Source: an uncultured Prevotellaceae bacterium (lineage in GTDB: Bacteria; Bacteroidota; Bacteroidia; Bacteroidales; Bacteroidaceae). From it: a stretch of 64,000 bases of DNA. The stretch is taken from assembly GCA_900316585.1 (NCBI GenBank), contig ONDM01000003.1:186001-250000 (forward strand), given 5' to 3'. Made by a program: the position numbers and the translations under genes. Under the pieces are notes generated by a model, which was not told the origin of the DNA, made no database searches, and was given only the letters and a program-made list of their open reading frames with translations. Below, one piece after another: positions 1 through 9,244 of this stretch. Within the stretch, counting starts at the first letter, position 1, and each line of letters begins with the position of its first letter.

Positions 1-915
1 GGAGGAAAAATGCGCAAAATATGGTATTTGCTGACTTCACTTTGTGAATACCTCTGTTTCCTTCCATTCTACGATATCGTTCACATTCACGTGGGGGTGA
101 GAAATTCTGTGCGCAGAAAACTCCTTTTTGCTAGGATTGGCAAAATTTTTCGAAAAAAAATAATTGTACATTTCCATCCAGCTTCTGAACGCCATTTGGT
201 CGATCCAAAGTATATCAACCAATTTAAGTCTTTGTTTGATTTAAGTGATTTGTTGGTTGTCTTAGCGCCTTATTGGATGGATGTAATAAAAAAGACTTTC
301 CCAGACCGGAATTATAAGATGGATTATCTATACAATCCATGTCCAATTGTTCAGCGGGATTCATCTAAACAGGAAAACGTGATTTTATTTGCAGGAACAT
401 TGATAGAGCGGAAAGGTTATAATAGATTACTTCAGGCATTCTCTAAGATTTCAAATAAATACCCAGATTGGAGACTAGAGTATGCAGGAAACGGAGCTAT
501 AGAAAAGGCAAAAGAATTACGGAAAGAGTTAGGAATTCCTGAGAATCAAGTTAAATTTTTAGGTTGGGTTAGTGGTTCTGAGAAGATAGAGACATTTCAA
601 CGTGCATCAATATACTGTTTGCCAAGTAATGGAGAAGGTTTTCCCATGGGGGTGCTCGATGCAATCGCATACGGAATACCAGTCGTCACTACCCCTGTTG
701 GAGGTATAGTTGATGCAATGACCAACGGAAAAGATTGTTTGATCTACGATATTTACAATATAGACCAGTTGGCAGAATGCCTTGACAGTTTGATGGGTTC
801 TTTGGAAAAGAGAAAGCAGTTACAAGAGAATGCGGACAAATTAGTTGAGGGTGTGTTTAATGTCAAGAATATATGTTCTAGGTTAGATACAATATATTCT
901 CATCTAACAGATTGA
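1..915 (+). CDS. GT4-family glycosyltransferase, 5' end probably cut by the window edge
   Basis: Capsule glycosyltransferase of the GT-B fold, GT4 type. The visible part contains the acceptor-domain DIVHIH strand near residue 23, the domain hinge, and the donor domain with FAGTLIERKGY (near residue 125) and the PSNGEGFPMGVLDAIA segment that holds the family's conserved glutamates. From the first ATG at position 10 the protein has 301 residues, but GT4 enzymes normally have another 60-90 residues before the DIVHIH strand. The frame is open to base 1, so the true start is probably upstream of the window. A GGAGG at 1-5 just before the ATG at 10 makes an internal start possible. The stop lies 17 nt before the next start, so the genes are likely cotranscribed. 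Sugar specificity is unknown. Confidence 0.85.
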   Translation, partial: GGKMRKIWYLLTSLCEYLCFLPFYDIVHIHVGVRNSVRRKLLFARIGKIFRKKIIVHFHPASERHLVDPKYINQFKSLFDLSDLLVVLAPYWMDVIKKTFPDRNYKMDYLYNPCPIVQRDSSKQENVILFAGTLIERKGYNRLLQAFSKISNKYPDWRLEYAGNGAIEKAKELRKELGIPENQVKFLGWVSGSEKIETFQRASIYCLPSNGEGFPMGVLDAIAYGIPVVTTPVGGIVDAMTNGKDCLIYDIYNIDQLAECLDSLMGSLEKRKQLQENADKLVEGVFNVKNICSRLDTIYSHLTD

Positions 916-932
916 AATATAAGTTTTTGTTT

Positions 933-1922
933 ATGCCTAAAGTAAGATTTCGTGAAATTGACATAATTAAAGGCATTTGTATGCTTTTGGTTTTTTGGAA
1001 TCATAGTATATTGTATTTCCCCGTCAATTTCCGTGAACTTTATCCCATTTGCAAATTAATGGTCGACGTTGTTGGTTCATGGTATATGCCATGTTTCTTC
1101 ATGGTGTCAGGCTTTTTGTTTGCAAATAGCCGGAAAAGTTGGTCTATAGTCATGAATGACAAAATAAAGAGGCTTGTTGTTCCGTATCTGTTTGTCTGTA
1201 TGGTGTCTTTGGGTATGAAGCTGTTGATGCCTTCTATGGCTGCATTTACTCAGGGAGGTTGGAGTGAAAGGCTGCATTATTATTTGTTGGAGGGTGGAGA
1301 TCGCTGGTTCCTTTATATTTTGTTCTGGATTTTCGTCCTTGTTACCCCATTCCGAAAATATATTGTAAAATCAACCTTTACGGTTTGCTTAACACTTCTG
1401 CTTGTTTATACATTGTCGGAGGAAAATTGGTTCCCATTTATTTATCCATTGCAACGAATACTAATTTTCACTCGATATTTTCTTATAGGTTTCCTGGTAA
1501 GAAGGTTTTATACAGAAATACGTAAGTGTTTTGACTCTTATTGGATTCTTTTTCTGGTTTTGTTTGTAATTTATAATATTATAATCAATAACTATTGTGA
1601 TGGCAGATTCTGGTCATTGATTCTGCCTATTATCGGTTCTTTTGCATGCTTCTCCATTTCAATTAAATTGACTTCAGTAAAGTCTTTTCTTTCATGTAAG
1701 ATAGTTGATTTTATTGAGTGGGTAGGAAAATACTCTTTGCAGTTTTATATCATGACGGGATTTGTACTAATGCCGGCACGTACTATCATTGTTATGAAAC
1801 TTGGCATTGTTAATCCTGTTATCGTGATTCCTGTAATCTTTATTTTCCAAGTAGCATTAGCCACATTGGCTGTTGTTATATGCAAAAAGGTTAAGATAAT
1901 GAATTTTTTGATGGGCTATTAA
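933..1922 (+). CDS. Membrane acyltransferase, acyltransferase-3 family
   Basis: Polytopic inner-membrane acyltransferase of the OafA/NodX-like acyltransferase-3 family, which usually O-acetylates surface polysaccharides. About 330 residues with roughly ten hydrophobic segments. The catalytic motif of the family (R-X10-H) appears in the first membrane segment as K-X10-H (IIKGICMLL...NH), so Arg is replaced by Lys. I chose the ATG at 933; the frame is also open to a TTG at 912 that overlaps the previous gene's stop. It belongs to a different subgroup from the three acyltransferases at 9,245, 51,305 and 52,386, which share the motif IEYIDAMRGFTM. The target hydroxyl is unknown. Confidence 0.85.
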   Translation: MPKVRFREIDIIKGICMLLVFWNHSILYFPVNFRELYPICKLMVDVVGSWYMPCFFMVSGFLFANSRKSWSIVMNDKIKRLVVPYLFVCMVSLGMKLLMPSMAAFTQGGWSERLHYYLLEGGDRWFLYILFWIFVLVTPFRKYIVKSTFTVCLTLLLVYTLSEENWFPFIYPLQRILIFTRYFLIGFLVRRFYTEIRKCFDSYWILFLVLFVIYNIIINNYCDGRFWSLILPIIGSFACFSISIKLTSVKSFLSCKIVDFIEWVGKYSLQFYIMTGFVLMPARTIIVMKLGIVNPVIVIPVIFIFQVALATLAVVICKKVKIMNFLMGY

Positions 1923-1933
1923 TTTACTGAAAA

Positions 1934-3283
1934 ATGAAAAAAGTAATTACCTACGGCACTTTTGACTTACTTCATCAAGGTCATTTGAATCTTTTGCGTC
2001 GAGCAAAAGAATTAGGTGACTATCTTATTGTAGGGGTGACAAATGATAATTTTGACAGAGATAGAGGTAAATTGAATGTCCGTAATAATGTTCTTGAAAG
2101 AGTTGAGGCTGTTAAAGCAACGGGTTATGCTGACAAGATCATTATTGAGGACTATGTGGGTCAGAAAATTGATGACATACAAAAATATGGAGTAGATATT
2201 TTTGCCATTGGTAGCGACTGGGTTGGCAAATTTGATTACTTGAAGGAGTTTTGTCAGGTTATTTATCTCCCACGTACAAAGGGAATTTCATCTACGATGC
2301 TCCGGGCAGAGACTCAGGAGACGGTTCGTACAGGTGTTATTGGTGTTGGTAGAATCGCTCAACGTTTTGTTCCCGAGTCTAGATTCGTGAATGGAATAGA
2401 GGTTGTCAGTGCTTATGACATTGATATTCCTAAAGCCCAACAATTCGTAAAAGAAAAGGAGGTAGCAAATTCCTATACAGATTTAGGTAAGTTTTTAGAC
2501 AGTGTTGATGCTGTGTATATCGCTACTCCTCATTTGAGCCATTATGAGTATATTAAGCTTGCACTGGAAAACAAGAAACATGTATTATGTGAGACTCCAT
2601 TGGTATTAGATGGCATACAGGCTAAAGAGATGTACCGATTTGCAGAGCAGCAAGGATGTGTATTGATGGAGGCCAACAAAACGGCTCATTGTCCGGCATT
2701 TAATCATCTGATGGTGATGATTAAGTCGGGGTTAATAGGTGAAGTTGTCGATATAGAGGCTTCTTTAAGTAAATTGTGGGATGATGATAAGACACTTCGT
2801 GAATTTGACCCAGGTCAAGCTGGTGGATCTATGTATGAGTTAGGCAGCTACCCTTTGCTTCCTGTTGTCAAGTTACTAGGATGCAACTTCAAGAATTTGA
2901 ATTTTTACAGTAGAATGGTAGATGGAGTTGATACTTATACAAAGGGAATTATTCAGTTTGAAAAAGCCATAGCTTCATTTAAAGTGGGTCTTGGAGTAAA
3001 AACTGAAGGCAATTTAATTATTTCAGGCACAAAAGGATATGCATACGTACCAGCTCCTTGGTGGAAAACTGATTATTTTGAACTTCGTTATGAAAATCAG
3101 AATGACAATAAAAAATTCTTCTATAAGTGGGATGGTGCTGGATTAAGATATGAGATACAGGAGTTTGTAAGCTGCATTTTGAATCATAGGTTTTCTTCTG
3201 CTCGTCTAAGAAGACGTGAAAGTATTTGTATGGCAGATATTATGCAGTATTTTACAGAAAAGAAAGGTCTTTTGGAATTATGA
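1934..3283 (+). CDS. TagD-like cytidylyltransferase fused to a Gfo/Idh/MocA oxidoreductase
   Basis: Two-domain protein of 449 residues. Residues 1-127 are a nucleotidyltransferase of the glycerol-3-phosphate cytidylyltransferase (TagD) type: GTFDLLHQGH with the HxGH motif at residues 14-17, and RTKGISST near residue 118. Residues from about 132 onward are a Gfo/Idh/MocA-type NAD-dependent dehydrogenase, with the Rossmann motif GVIGVGRIA. The usual EKP catalytic-lysine motif is CETP here (Thr at about residue 221), so the dehydrogenase chemistry may be altered or lost. The next genes encode an SDR (4-nt overlap) and a CDP-glycerol-type phosphotransferase. The likely role is to make a CDP-activated polyol such as CDP-glycerol or a relative for a phosphodiester-linked capsule. 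The substrate is inferred from context. Confidence 0.85.
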   Translation: MKKVITYGTFDLLHQGHLNLLRRAKELGDYLIVGVTNDNFDRDRGKLNVRNNVLERVEAVKATGYADKIIIEDYVGQKIDDIQKYGVDIFAIGSDWVGKFDYLKEFCQVIYLPRTKGISSTMLRAETQETVRTGVIGVGRIAQRFVPESRFVNGIEVVSAYDIDIPKAQQFVKEKEVANSYTDLGKFLDSVDAVYIATPHLSHYEYIKLALENKKHVLCETPLVLDGIQAKEMYRFAEQQGCVLMEANKTAHCPAFNHLMVMIKSGLIGEVVDIEASLSKLWDDDKTLREFDPGQAGGSMYELGSYPLLPVVKLLGCNFKNLNFYSRMVDGVDTYTKGIIQFEKAIASFKVGLGVKTEGNLIISGTKGYAYVPAPWWKTDYFELRYENQNDNKKFFYKWDGAGLRYEIQEFVSCILNHRFSSARLRRRESICMADIMQYFTEKKGLLEL

Positions 3284-4017
3284 AAAGAGCATTAATTGTA
3301 GGTGGCGCAAATGGAATAGGTCTGGGAATCGCTACAGAACTTGCAAAACGTAATGAAATTGAGAAAGTATATATTGTAGATAAATCTGAAGTTCTTGACG
3401 AATTTTCAAATCCGAAATTTGAAAGTTTTCAGTTTGATTTGACTTCTGAAGATTATAGTATTTTTGATCGCTTTCAGGATGTTGATACTTTAATGATTAC
3501 TGCTGGATTTGGTCGTCTTCAATTGTTTAGAGATATGGATGAATCCATGATCCAGAATTATTTTAGCGTAAATACTATACCTGCATTAAGGATTATAAAA
3601 AAGTTTTACGGTAAACTGGAGAAATCAGATAGCGATTTCTATTGCGGGGTTATGGTGAGCATTTCAGGATTCATGACTTCTCCATTCTTCAGCGTGTATT
3701 CGGCAACAAAAGCTGCATTGAAGGTTTTTATTGAAAGTGTGAATGTAGAGCTGATAAAGTCTGGAAGCTGTAATCAGATTTTAAATGTTTCACCCGGTTC
3801 TTTGCGTGGAACTTCCTTTAATGCCGGGAAAACAGATTTAGACACTTTAGCTCCGATGGCGAATGAAATCATTGAACATCTGGAGAAAAAAGATGATCTC
3901 TTTATTCCACAATATGATGAAGTGTTTAAGAATGTTCTAGAACGATATCATAAAGATTTCAGAGCAGAGGGTATTCATAGCTATGAATATAAGATTAAAA
4001 GTGGACGCGTAAAGTAA
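3280..4017 (+). CDS. Short-chain dehydrogenase/reductase in the phosphopolyol module
   Basis: Classical SDR of 245 residues, with the NAD(P)-binding motif GGANGIG near residue 8 and the catalytic Ser and YSATK segment near residues 125-143. I chose the ATG at 3,280, which overlaps the upstream stop as ATGA and precedes MKRALIVGG; an earlier in-frame ATG at 3,226 lies deep inside the preceding gene. Because it sits between a CDP-polyol-type cytidylyltransferase and a TagF-like transferase, it probably reduces a keto precursor of the polyol. That is inference: the sequence only shows the SDR fold and its catalytic residues. Confidence 0.85.
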   Translation: MKRALIVGGANGIGLGIATELAKRNEIEKVYIVDKSEVLDEFSNPKFESFQFDLTSEDYSIFDRFQDVDTLMITAGFGRLQLFRDMDESMIQNYFSVNTIPALRIIKKFYGKLEKSDSDFYCGVMVSISGFMTSPFFSVYSATKAALKVFIESVNVELIKSGSCNQILNVSPGSLRGTSFNAGKTDLDTLAPMANEIIEHLEKKDDLFIPQYDEVFKNVLERYHKDFRAEGIHSYEYKIKSGRVK

Positions 4018-4025
4018 AAAGAATT

Positions 4026-5186
4026 ATGACATTACACGATCTTTTGGATTTCGTCAGATTGTTTTTATTTATACCAATGCGTGTTCTTTATTGGCCTTTC
4101 ATGTTATGTCCTATCAAAAAGAAAAAGATTGTATTTGCTAATTTTAATGGTAAAGGATACGGATGTAGCCCCAAAGCTATATGTAATGCATTGTTGAATA
4201 AGGATGAGGATTTGGATCTGGTATGGCTGACTAAAGACAGGAATTTTCTTCCAGACCGGGTCAGGAATGTGGATATCAAGTCCTTTCGTGCATTATACGA
4301 GTTGGCAACGGCAAGTGCATGGGTGACAAATAACAGACTGCCATATTATGTAGCAAAAAGGAAAAAACAGTTCTATGTTCAGACATGGCATGGACCTATT
4401 GCTTTCAAACAAATAGAGAGCCATCTAAAGAACATGCCACTTTACTATAAAATCCGTTCCAAGCATGATTCCTGCATGATGGATATCTTGATGACCAATT
4501 CAAAATGGTCTACAGATTATTTCAGAGATTGTTTTTGGTACGGAGGAGAGATTTTAGAGGTTGGAACTGCCAGGAATGATATTATTGTAAATAAGAATAC
4601 GGCTGTTTATGATATGGTCCGTAGGTCTTTGGGTTTATCAAGGGATACGAAGATTTTATTGTATGCTCCTACATTCCGGCGGAATACAGACTTAAACATG
4701 TTTAAGCTTCCGTTTAATGAAATCATTGATTCTTTGGAGTCACGCTTTGGAGGTAACTGGGTTTCTCTAGTACGATTGCATCCTATCTTAGCTTCAAAAT
4801 CTGATTTTATCTCATATAGTAAGAGTGTCATAAACGCAACAGCATATCCTGATTTTCAAGAGCTTTTGGCTGCTGCAGATTTTTTCATAACGGATTATTC
4901 TTCTGGGTTATTTGATTTTATCATAAGTAGGAAACCTGCTCTATTTTATGCTCAGGATTTGGAAGACTACCGTAAAGAACGTGATTTGGCTTTAGAACCA
5001 GATATATTGCCTTGTCCTTTGACAAAGAATGAAGAAGAATTGATAAAAACCATCCAATCTTTTGATGAAGAAAAATATCAGAAATCATTAGACACTTTCT
5101 TCAATTATATGGGAATGAATGAAACAGGGCATGCTTCAGATATGATAGCTGACCGGATTATGGATGAAATAAATAATAGAGCATGA
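4026..5186 (+). CDS. CDP-glycerol glycerophosphotransferase-family (TagF/TarF-like) enzyme
   Basis: Member of the CDP-glycerol:poly(glycerophosphate) glycerophosphotransferase family, which moves a polyol phosphate from a CDP donor onto a glycan or growing polymer at the cytoplasmic face of the membrane. The 386 residues cover a membrane-associating N-terminus (VRLFLFIPMRVLYWPF) and the GT-B-like catalytic domain, with WHG near residue 122, RLHP near residue 254 and TDYSS near residue 292. These are the conserved His and Ser positions of the teichoic-acid polymerases. It is shorter than full TagF because it lacks a long N-terminal extension. The neighbours (cytidylyltransferase, SDR, LicD) fit a teichoic-acid-like phosphodiester in the capsule. 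Confidence 0.88.
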   Translation: MTLHDLLDFVRLFLFIPMRVLYWPFMLCPIKKKKIVFANFNGKGYGCSPKAICNALLNKDEDLDLVWLTKDRNFLPDRVRNVDIKSFRALYELATASAWVTNNRLPYYVAKRKKQFYVQTWHGPIAFKQIESHLKNMPLYYKIRSKHDSCMMDILMTNSKWSTDYFRDCFWYGGEILEVGTARNDIIVNKNTAVYDMVRRSLGLSRDTKILLYAPTFRRNTDLNMFKLPFNEIIDSLESRFGGNWVSLVRLHPILASKSDFISYSKSVINATAYPDFQELLAAADFFITDYSSGLFDFIISRKPALFYAQDLEDYRKERDLALEPDILPCPLTKNEEELIKTIQSFDEEKYQKSLDTFFNYMGMNETGHASDMIADRIMDEINNRA

Positions 5187-6001
5187 GACAGATGACTATC
5201 AAAGAGGTCCAATCTATAAGTTTGGATATAGTAAAGGATCTTCATGACTTTTGTGTGAAAAATTCCATTTGCTACTCTTTAAGTGGTGGAACCTTGATTG
5301 GGGCTATCCGTCATCAGGGCTTTATCCCTTGGGACGATGATGTGGATGTTGTCATGCCAAGACCTGATTATGAGAGATTTATAAAAAGTTATAAGTCTTC
5401 AAAAGGTTATCAGTTGTTTTCTCATGAGATAGAAGGAGGGGAAAAAGTAGAGTTGACGTATGCCCGTATATGTGAGATGCAGCACACATTTGTTGACCAA
5501 GGGCAAAAGCCGTGGACCACGAATGAAGTTGGGGTTTGGATAGATATTTTTCCATTGGATGGTGCTCCTAGTGACAGGAAGGAAGCAGAAAATAAAGTAA
5601 GACATATGACTCGTGTTTGGCTGGATGGTATGCATATCCGAACGGCCAAATATCCTTTTAGCAAGACAAAGGGTATTATTAACAAAATCAAATTGTTGGG
5701 AAAGAGGATTTTGTATTACCATAGAAGCAATATAGATTCTCATATTCAGCAGTGCAAAGAATATGATTTTAATTCTTGCGAGTACTATTGTAATTATACC
5801 ATCATGCATTATGGCATGAAAGAATATCAGCGAAAGGCGACCTTAGTTCCTATTGTGTTGCATAAGTTTGAGGATACGGAACTATGTGTCATGAGTGGAT
5901 ATGATGAATACCTGCATATCTTTTATGGGGACTACATGAAACTGCCTCCTGAAGAACAAAGGAGGACACATGATTACAATGGATATTTTTGGAAAAGTTG
6001 A
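5183..6001 (+). CDS. LicD-family phosphotransferase (copy 1)
   Basis: LicD/fukutin-type nucleotidyltransferase-fold enzyme that transfers phosphocholine or a phosphopolyol from a CDP donor to a glycan. It has 272 residues, with the diagnostic block SGGTLIGAIRHQGFIPWDDD near residues 34-53 followed by VDVVMPRPDYE; these acidic residues bind metal. Its ATG overlaps the upstream stop as ATGA, so it is translationally coupled to the TagF-like gene. A homologue with the same block lies at 34,856. A CDP-pentitol or CDP-glycerol donor is more likely than CDP-choline because no choline-uptake or LicA-type genes are visible. Confidence 0.9.
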   Translation: MRQMTIKEVQSISLDIVKDLHDFCVKNSICYSLSGGTLIGAIRHQGFIPWDDDVDVVMPRPDYERFIKSYKSSKGYQLFSHEIEGGEKVELTYARICEMQHTFVDQGQKPWTTNEVGVWIDIFPLDGAPSDRKEAENKVRHMTRVWLDGMHIRTAKYPFSKTKGIINKIKLLGKRILYYHRSNIDSHIQQCKEYDFNSCEYYCNYTIMHYGMKEYQRKATLVPIVLHKFEDTELCVMSGYDEYLHIFYGDYMKLPPEEQRRTHDYNGYFWKS

Positions 6002-6023
6002 TTATCTACTGATTGAATGAACA

Positions 6024-7028
6024 ATGAATAGCAGTGCCAAATTTTTAATTTTTATTTTTGTTTTGATATCTACACCACTATGTGCTTCATGTTCATCATC
6101 AGACGATGATGTCTTGGGGCCGGAGAAGGTGGAAACATATTATGAGGAAATTATTCCTTCTGACGCTCCTGTCACAACGAATGTTTTCTATGAGACCTAT
6201 TCACTTAATGGCCCTGTAGGACAAAGTGGGGCCTGCTATGGAGATTATCTGTTTATAGCAACAGCTAATATGAAAGATATAAAAATGTATAACCTGAGAA
6301 CTAAATCATTGGTTTATACATTTGATACAATTGGTTTCGCGGATTTTTTGAAGGATAGTCCCTCTGTATATCATTGTAATCAGGCTTGTTTTGGCCCTGA
6401 CTTTTATCAGGAAGGTGACCCATTCCCTCTGTTGTATATATCACAACGGAATAATGTAGATGGCAGATGCTTTTATCAGGTCTTTCGTATCATATTACCG
6501 GAATTGATAGGAGATGAATATGAATCTTTCTCATTGGAACAGGTTCAGACCATTTATTTGCCGGTAATGACTATAAAGAACGCATTAGGAAATGCAAATC
6601 TTGCTATCGACTGTGACAATAGGTTGATGTATACTTATTCCAGAAATAATAAAACAACGGATTTCAATTACGGTCAGTGTAAGATATCCGTTTTCTCCTT
6701 ACCTTCAGTCTATGAGTCTAAAGTAGTATATGAATCTATGGATATTCTTGACTCGTATTATTTAGGTTGTAATGCTATTAATATGCAAGGGGGAGTTATC
6801 CATAACAATAAACTATATATAGGACAGGGCTATAAGTCATGTGGCTATATTAAATTGCGTATCGTTGATCTAGAAAACAAAAAACTGGAAAAAACGATAG
6901 ACCTGTTGAATGCAGGTTTTGTAGCAGAACCTGAAGGGCTTTATGTCTATGATGATAGACTTATGATGTCAGTTAATGGACCGAATATTTATGAATTTTT
7001 GTCTGTTGACAGCTTGTCTGTTTGGTGA
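6024..7028 (+). CDS. Putative surface lipoprotein of unknown function inside the capsule operon
   Basis: Unrecognised protein of 334 residues. It starts with a short hydrophobic signal segment (FLIFIFVLIS) and a cysteine near residue 23 in a lipobox-like LCASC. The cysteine is followed by SSSDDD, an acidic stretch like the lipoprotein export signals that send Bacteroidota lipoproteins to the cell surface. The rest is rich in beta-strand-like blocks such as GDYLFIATAN, NNKLYIGQG and EPEGLYVYDDRLMMS, spaced like blades of a beta-propeller. It lies between licD and a GT4 gene with gaps of 22 and 3 nt, so it is part of the operon. No glycosidase or lyase motif was seen. A role in polymer attachment or modification is possible but unproven. 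Confidence 0.7.
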   Translation: MNSSAKFLIFIFVLISTPLCASCSSSDDDVLGPEKVETYYEEIIPSDAPVTTNVFYETYSLNGPVGQSGACYGDYLFIATANMKDIKMYNLRTKSLVYTFDTIGFADFLKDSPSVYHCNQACFGPDFYQEGDPFPLLYISQRNNVDGRCFYQVFRIILPELIGDEYESFSLEQVQTIYLPVMTIKNALGNANLAIDCDNRLMYTYSRNNKTTDFNYGQCKISVFSLPSVYESKVVYESMDILDSYYLGCNAINMQGGVIHNNKLYIGQGYKSCGYIKLRIVDLENKKLEKTIDLLNAGFVAEPEGLYVYDDRLMMSVNGPNIYEFLSVDSLSVW

Positions 7029-7031
7029 TTT

Positions 7032-8297
7032 ATGTTGAAGGTCTTAGTTAATTCTTATACGTGTTGCCCAGGCATGGGAAGTGAGCAAGGCATGGGCTGG
7101 CATTGGATAACAAACTTAGCTCATTATTGTGAATTGTTTGTAATAACAGAAGGAGAGTATAGATTTCAAATAGAAGAATGGCTTTCAAAAAAAGAAAATG
7201 AGGATATAGCAAAAAGGCTCCATTTCTATTGGAATCCAATAGGAGGTGATGATCAAAAGCGCTGTGAGAAAATAAGAAAAACATGTTGGAACCAAGGAAA
7301 TTGGCGCTTTTATCTTTATTATAAAAAATGGCAAAAGTCAACCGCAGATATTGCAGAAAGGATCTGTGGTGAACATAAGATAGATATTTTGCATCAATTG
7401 AATATGATTGGTTTCAGAGAACCTGGATATTTGTGGAAGGTCTCCCAAAAGACTGGTATTCCATTTATCTGGGGACCAATCGATGCAAAAGAGGCGTTCC
7501 CAATGGCTTATACTAAAGATGCCAGTTTTAAAGTCAAACTTTATTTTGCATTAAAGAATGTTGTAACCAAGTATCAGTTGAGGTTTGGAAAGAGAGTACA
7601 TTCTGCTGCCAATCAGGCTTCTTTTGTTATAGGAGCATCTGGTAATAGTGTTGTAAGTATTAAAAAGTACTTTAATAAAGAAGCTCCCTTAATTAATGAG
7701 ACCGGATGCCAATTAAAACCGACGTTTGACAATAGTAAGCCTGCTAAGGATACATTCGATATCTTATGGGTCGGGAAAACAGATTTTAGGAAGCTGTTGA
7801 GATTGGCTTTAACCAGTTTTGCTAAGATGAAGAAAGATAAGCTCAGACTCCATATAGTTGGTGGTGGTAATTTGTTGCCTTTTAAAAAGATAGCTGAGGA
7901 ATTAGGCATAGCCGATAAATGTAAATGGCACGGAGTTGTCAGTCATTCTGAGGTTCAGGATCTGATGAGATTTTGTGATGTGCTTCTTTTTACCTCGGTA
8001 GCGGAAGGTACACCTCATGTAGTTATGGAAGCTATCGGTAATGGACTTCCAGTTATTTGCTTTGACACATGTGGTCAGGCCGATTGTGTGAACGAAAAGG
8101 TGGGTATAAAGTTACCTCTTTCTAACTTGCAACAGTCTGCAAATGATTTTTCGGAGGCGATAGAAAAATTGTATACCGATGCTGATCTATTGTCTTATTT
8201 CTCAAATAATTGTCATGAAAGACAAAAGGAATTGTGTTGGGACAATAAAACAAAGCAAATGCTCGATCTTTACAAAAGTGCTCTTTCTTTAAGTTGA
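7032..8297 (+). CDS. GT4-family glycosyltransferase
   Basis: GT-B glycosyltransferase of 421 residues. The N-terminal acceptor domain starts MLKVLVNSY with a glycine-rich loop (PGMGSEQGMGW). The C-terminal donor domain has DILWVGKTD near residue 244, LHIVGGG near residue 275 and the nucleotide-sugar-binding segment SVAEGTPHVVMEAIGNG near residue 323, which holds the conserved EX7E pair. It is retaining by family. It starts 3 nt after the lipoprotein gene and is followed 11 nt later by a GT2 gene. Donor sugar cannot be told from sequence. Confidence 0.9.
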   Translation: MLKVLVNSYTCCPGMGSEQGMGWHWITNLAHYCELFVITEGEYRFQIEEWLSKKENEDIAKRLHFYWNPIGGDDQKRCEKIRKTCWNQGNWRFYLYYKKWQKSTADIAERICGEHKIDILHQLNMIGFREPGYLWKVSQKTGIPFIWGPIDAKEAFPMAYTKDASFKVKLYFALKNVVTKYQLRFGKRVHSAANQASFVIGASGNSVVSIKKYFNKEAPLINETGCQLKPTFDNSKPAKDTFDILWVGKTDFRKLLRLALTSFAKMKKDKLRLHIVGGGNLLPFKKIAEELGIADKCKWHGVVSHSEVQDLMRFCDVLLFTSVAEGTPHVVMEAIGNGLPVICFDTCGQADCVNEKVGIKLPLSNLQQSANDFSEAIEKLYTDADLLSYFSNNCHERQKELCWDNKTKQMLDLYKSALSLS

Positions 8298-8308
8298 TTT
8301 AGTGAAAG

Positions 8309-9235
8309 ATGAATCCCAAGGTTTCAGTTATAGTTCCAGTTTACAATGGTCAAGATACCATATCAACCATGGTAGATAGCCTGTTGAACCAGACCTTGCG
8401 TGATATAGAGATATTGCTTATTGATGATGGTAGTACGGATAAGACTCCAGCTATTTTAGATTCTTACGGTCAGAAAGACGAGAGAGTTCGCGTTTTTCAT
8501 AAACCAAATGGTGGCGTAGCAATGGCTCGTCAGTTAGGGGTCAATAATGCATTGGCAGATTATTCTATACATGCAGATGCTGATGATTGGGTGGAGGCAG
8601 ATATGCTGGAGGAAATGTATAACCTTGCTGTTAAGGAAAATGCAGATATCGTAATTGCGGATTATTATAACAACACAAAGAAAGGTGAAGTTTACAAGAA
8701 GCAGAAAATAAAATCATTGAAGAGTTCTGATATTTTAAAGGACATACTTCAGGGACGTTTGTTTGGGGGATTATGTCACAAGTTGATAAGGCATAGTTTG
8801 TATAAGAAATATGATGCATGCTTTTTTGAAGGAATTAATTATTGTGAGGATGTATTGATATGTGCTCAGATTTTGAAAAACGACAATGTCAGCATTTCTT
8901 ATCTACCTAAGGCTTTTTATCATTACATTCAGAATGAAGCTTCTATAACTCATTGCATTTCTAGAAAATCATTCGAAGGATTATTGAAGTACAAAGCTAA
9001 ATTAAATGAGATTCTTGGTAATCAGGGCTATTCTTCATGCTTAAAGAATGTTGACTTGGTCATTTTTCATGAGGGATTCTGTAGTCCTGGTGTGATGACC
9101 TCCAGAGAAATTGAGCATTTTTTTAAAGAGATTGAGCATGAGGCTTTTAAGACACCAAGTTTGCGTTGGAAAATTGGCTATGCCTTTGTGAAATTAGGTC
9201 TTTTTAGAATTGCTCGTTTATTATTGAATTATTAA
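8309..9235 (+). CDS. GT2-family glycosyltransferase
   Basis: Inverting GT-A glycosyltransferase of 308 residues. The N-terminal nucleotide-binding region is VSVIVPVYNG (residues 5-14), followed by DDGSTDKTP near residue 41 and the metal-binding DADDW near residue 91. The C-terminal third is variable and probably contacts the acceptor. It lies within the unit A operon between a GT4 and an acyltransferase gene. It would add one sugar to the lipid-linked repeat unit in the cytoplasm; sugar unknown. Confidence 0.9.
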   Translation: MNPKVSVIVPVYNGQDTISTMVDSLLNQTLRDIEILLIDDGSTDKTPAILDSYGQKDERVRVFHKPNGGVAMARQLGVNNALADYSIHADADDWVEADMLEEMYNLAVKENADIVIADYYNNTKKGEVYKKQKIKSLKSSDILKDILQGRLFGGLCHKLIRHSLYKKYDACFFEGINYCEDVLICAQILKNDNVSISYLPKAFYHYIQNEASITHCISRKSFEGLLKYKAKLNEILGNQGYSSCLKNVDLVIFHEGFCSPGVMTSREIEHFFKEIEHEAFKTPSLRWKIGYAFVKLGLFRIARLLLNY

Positions 9236-9244
9236 AATAAATAT

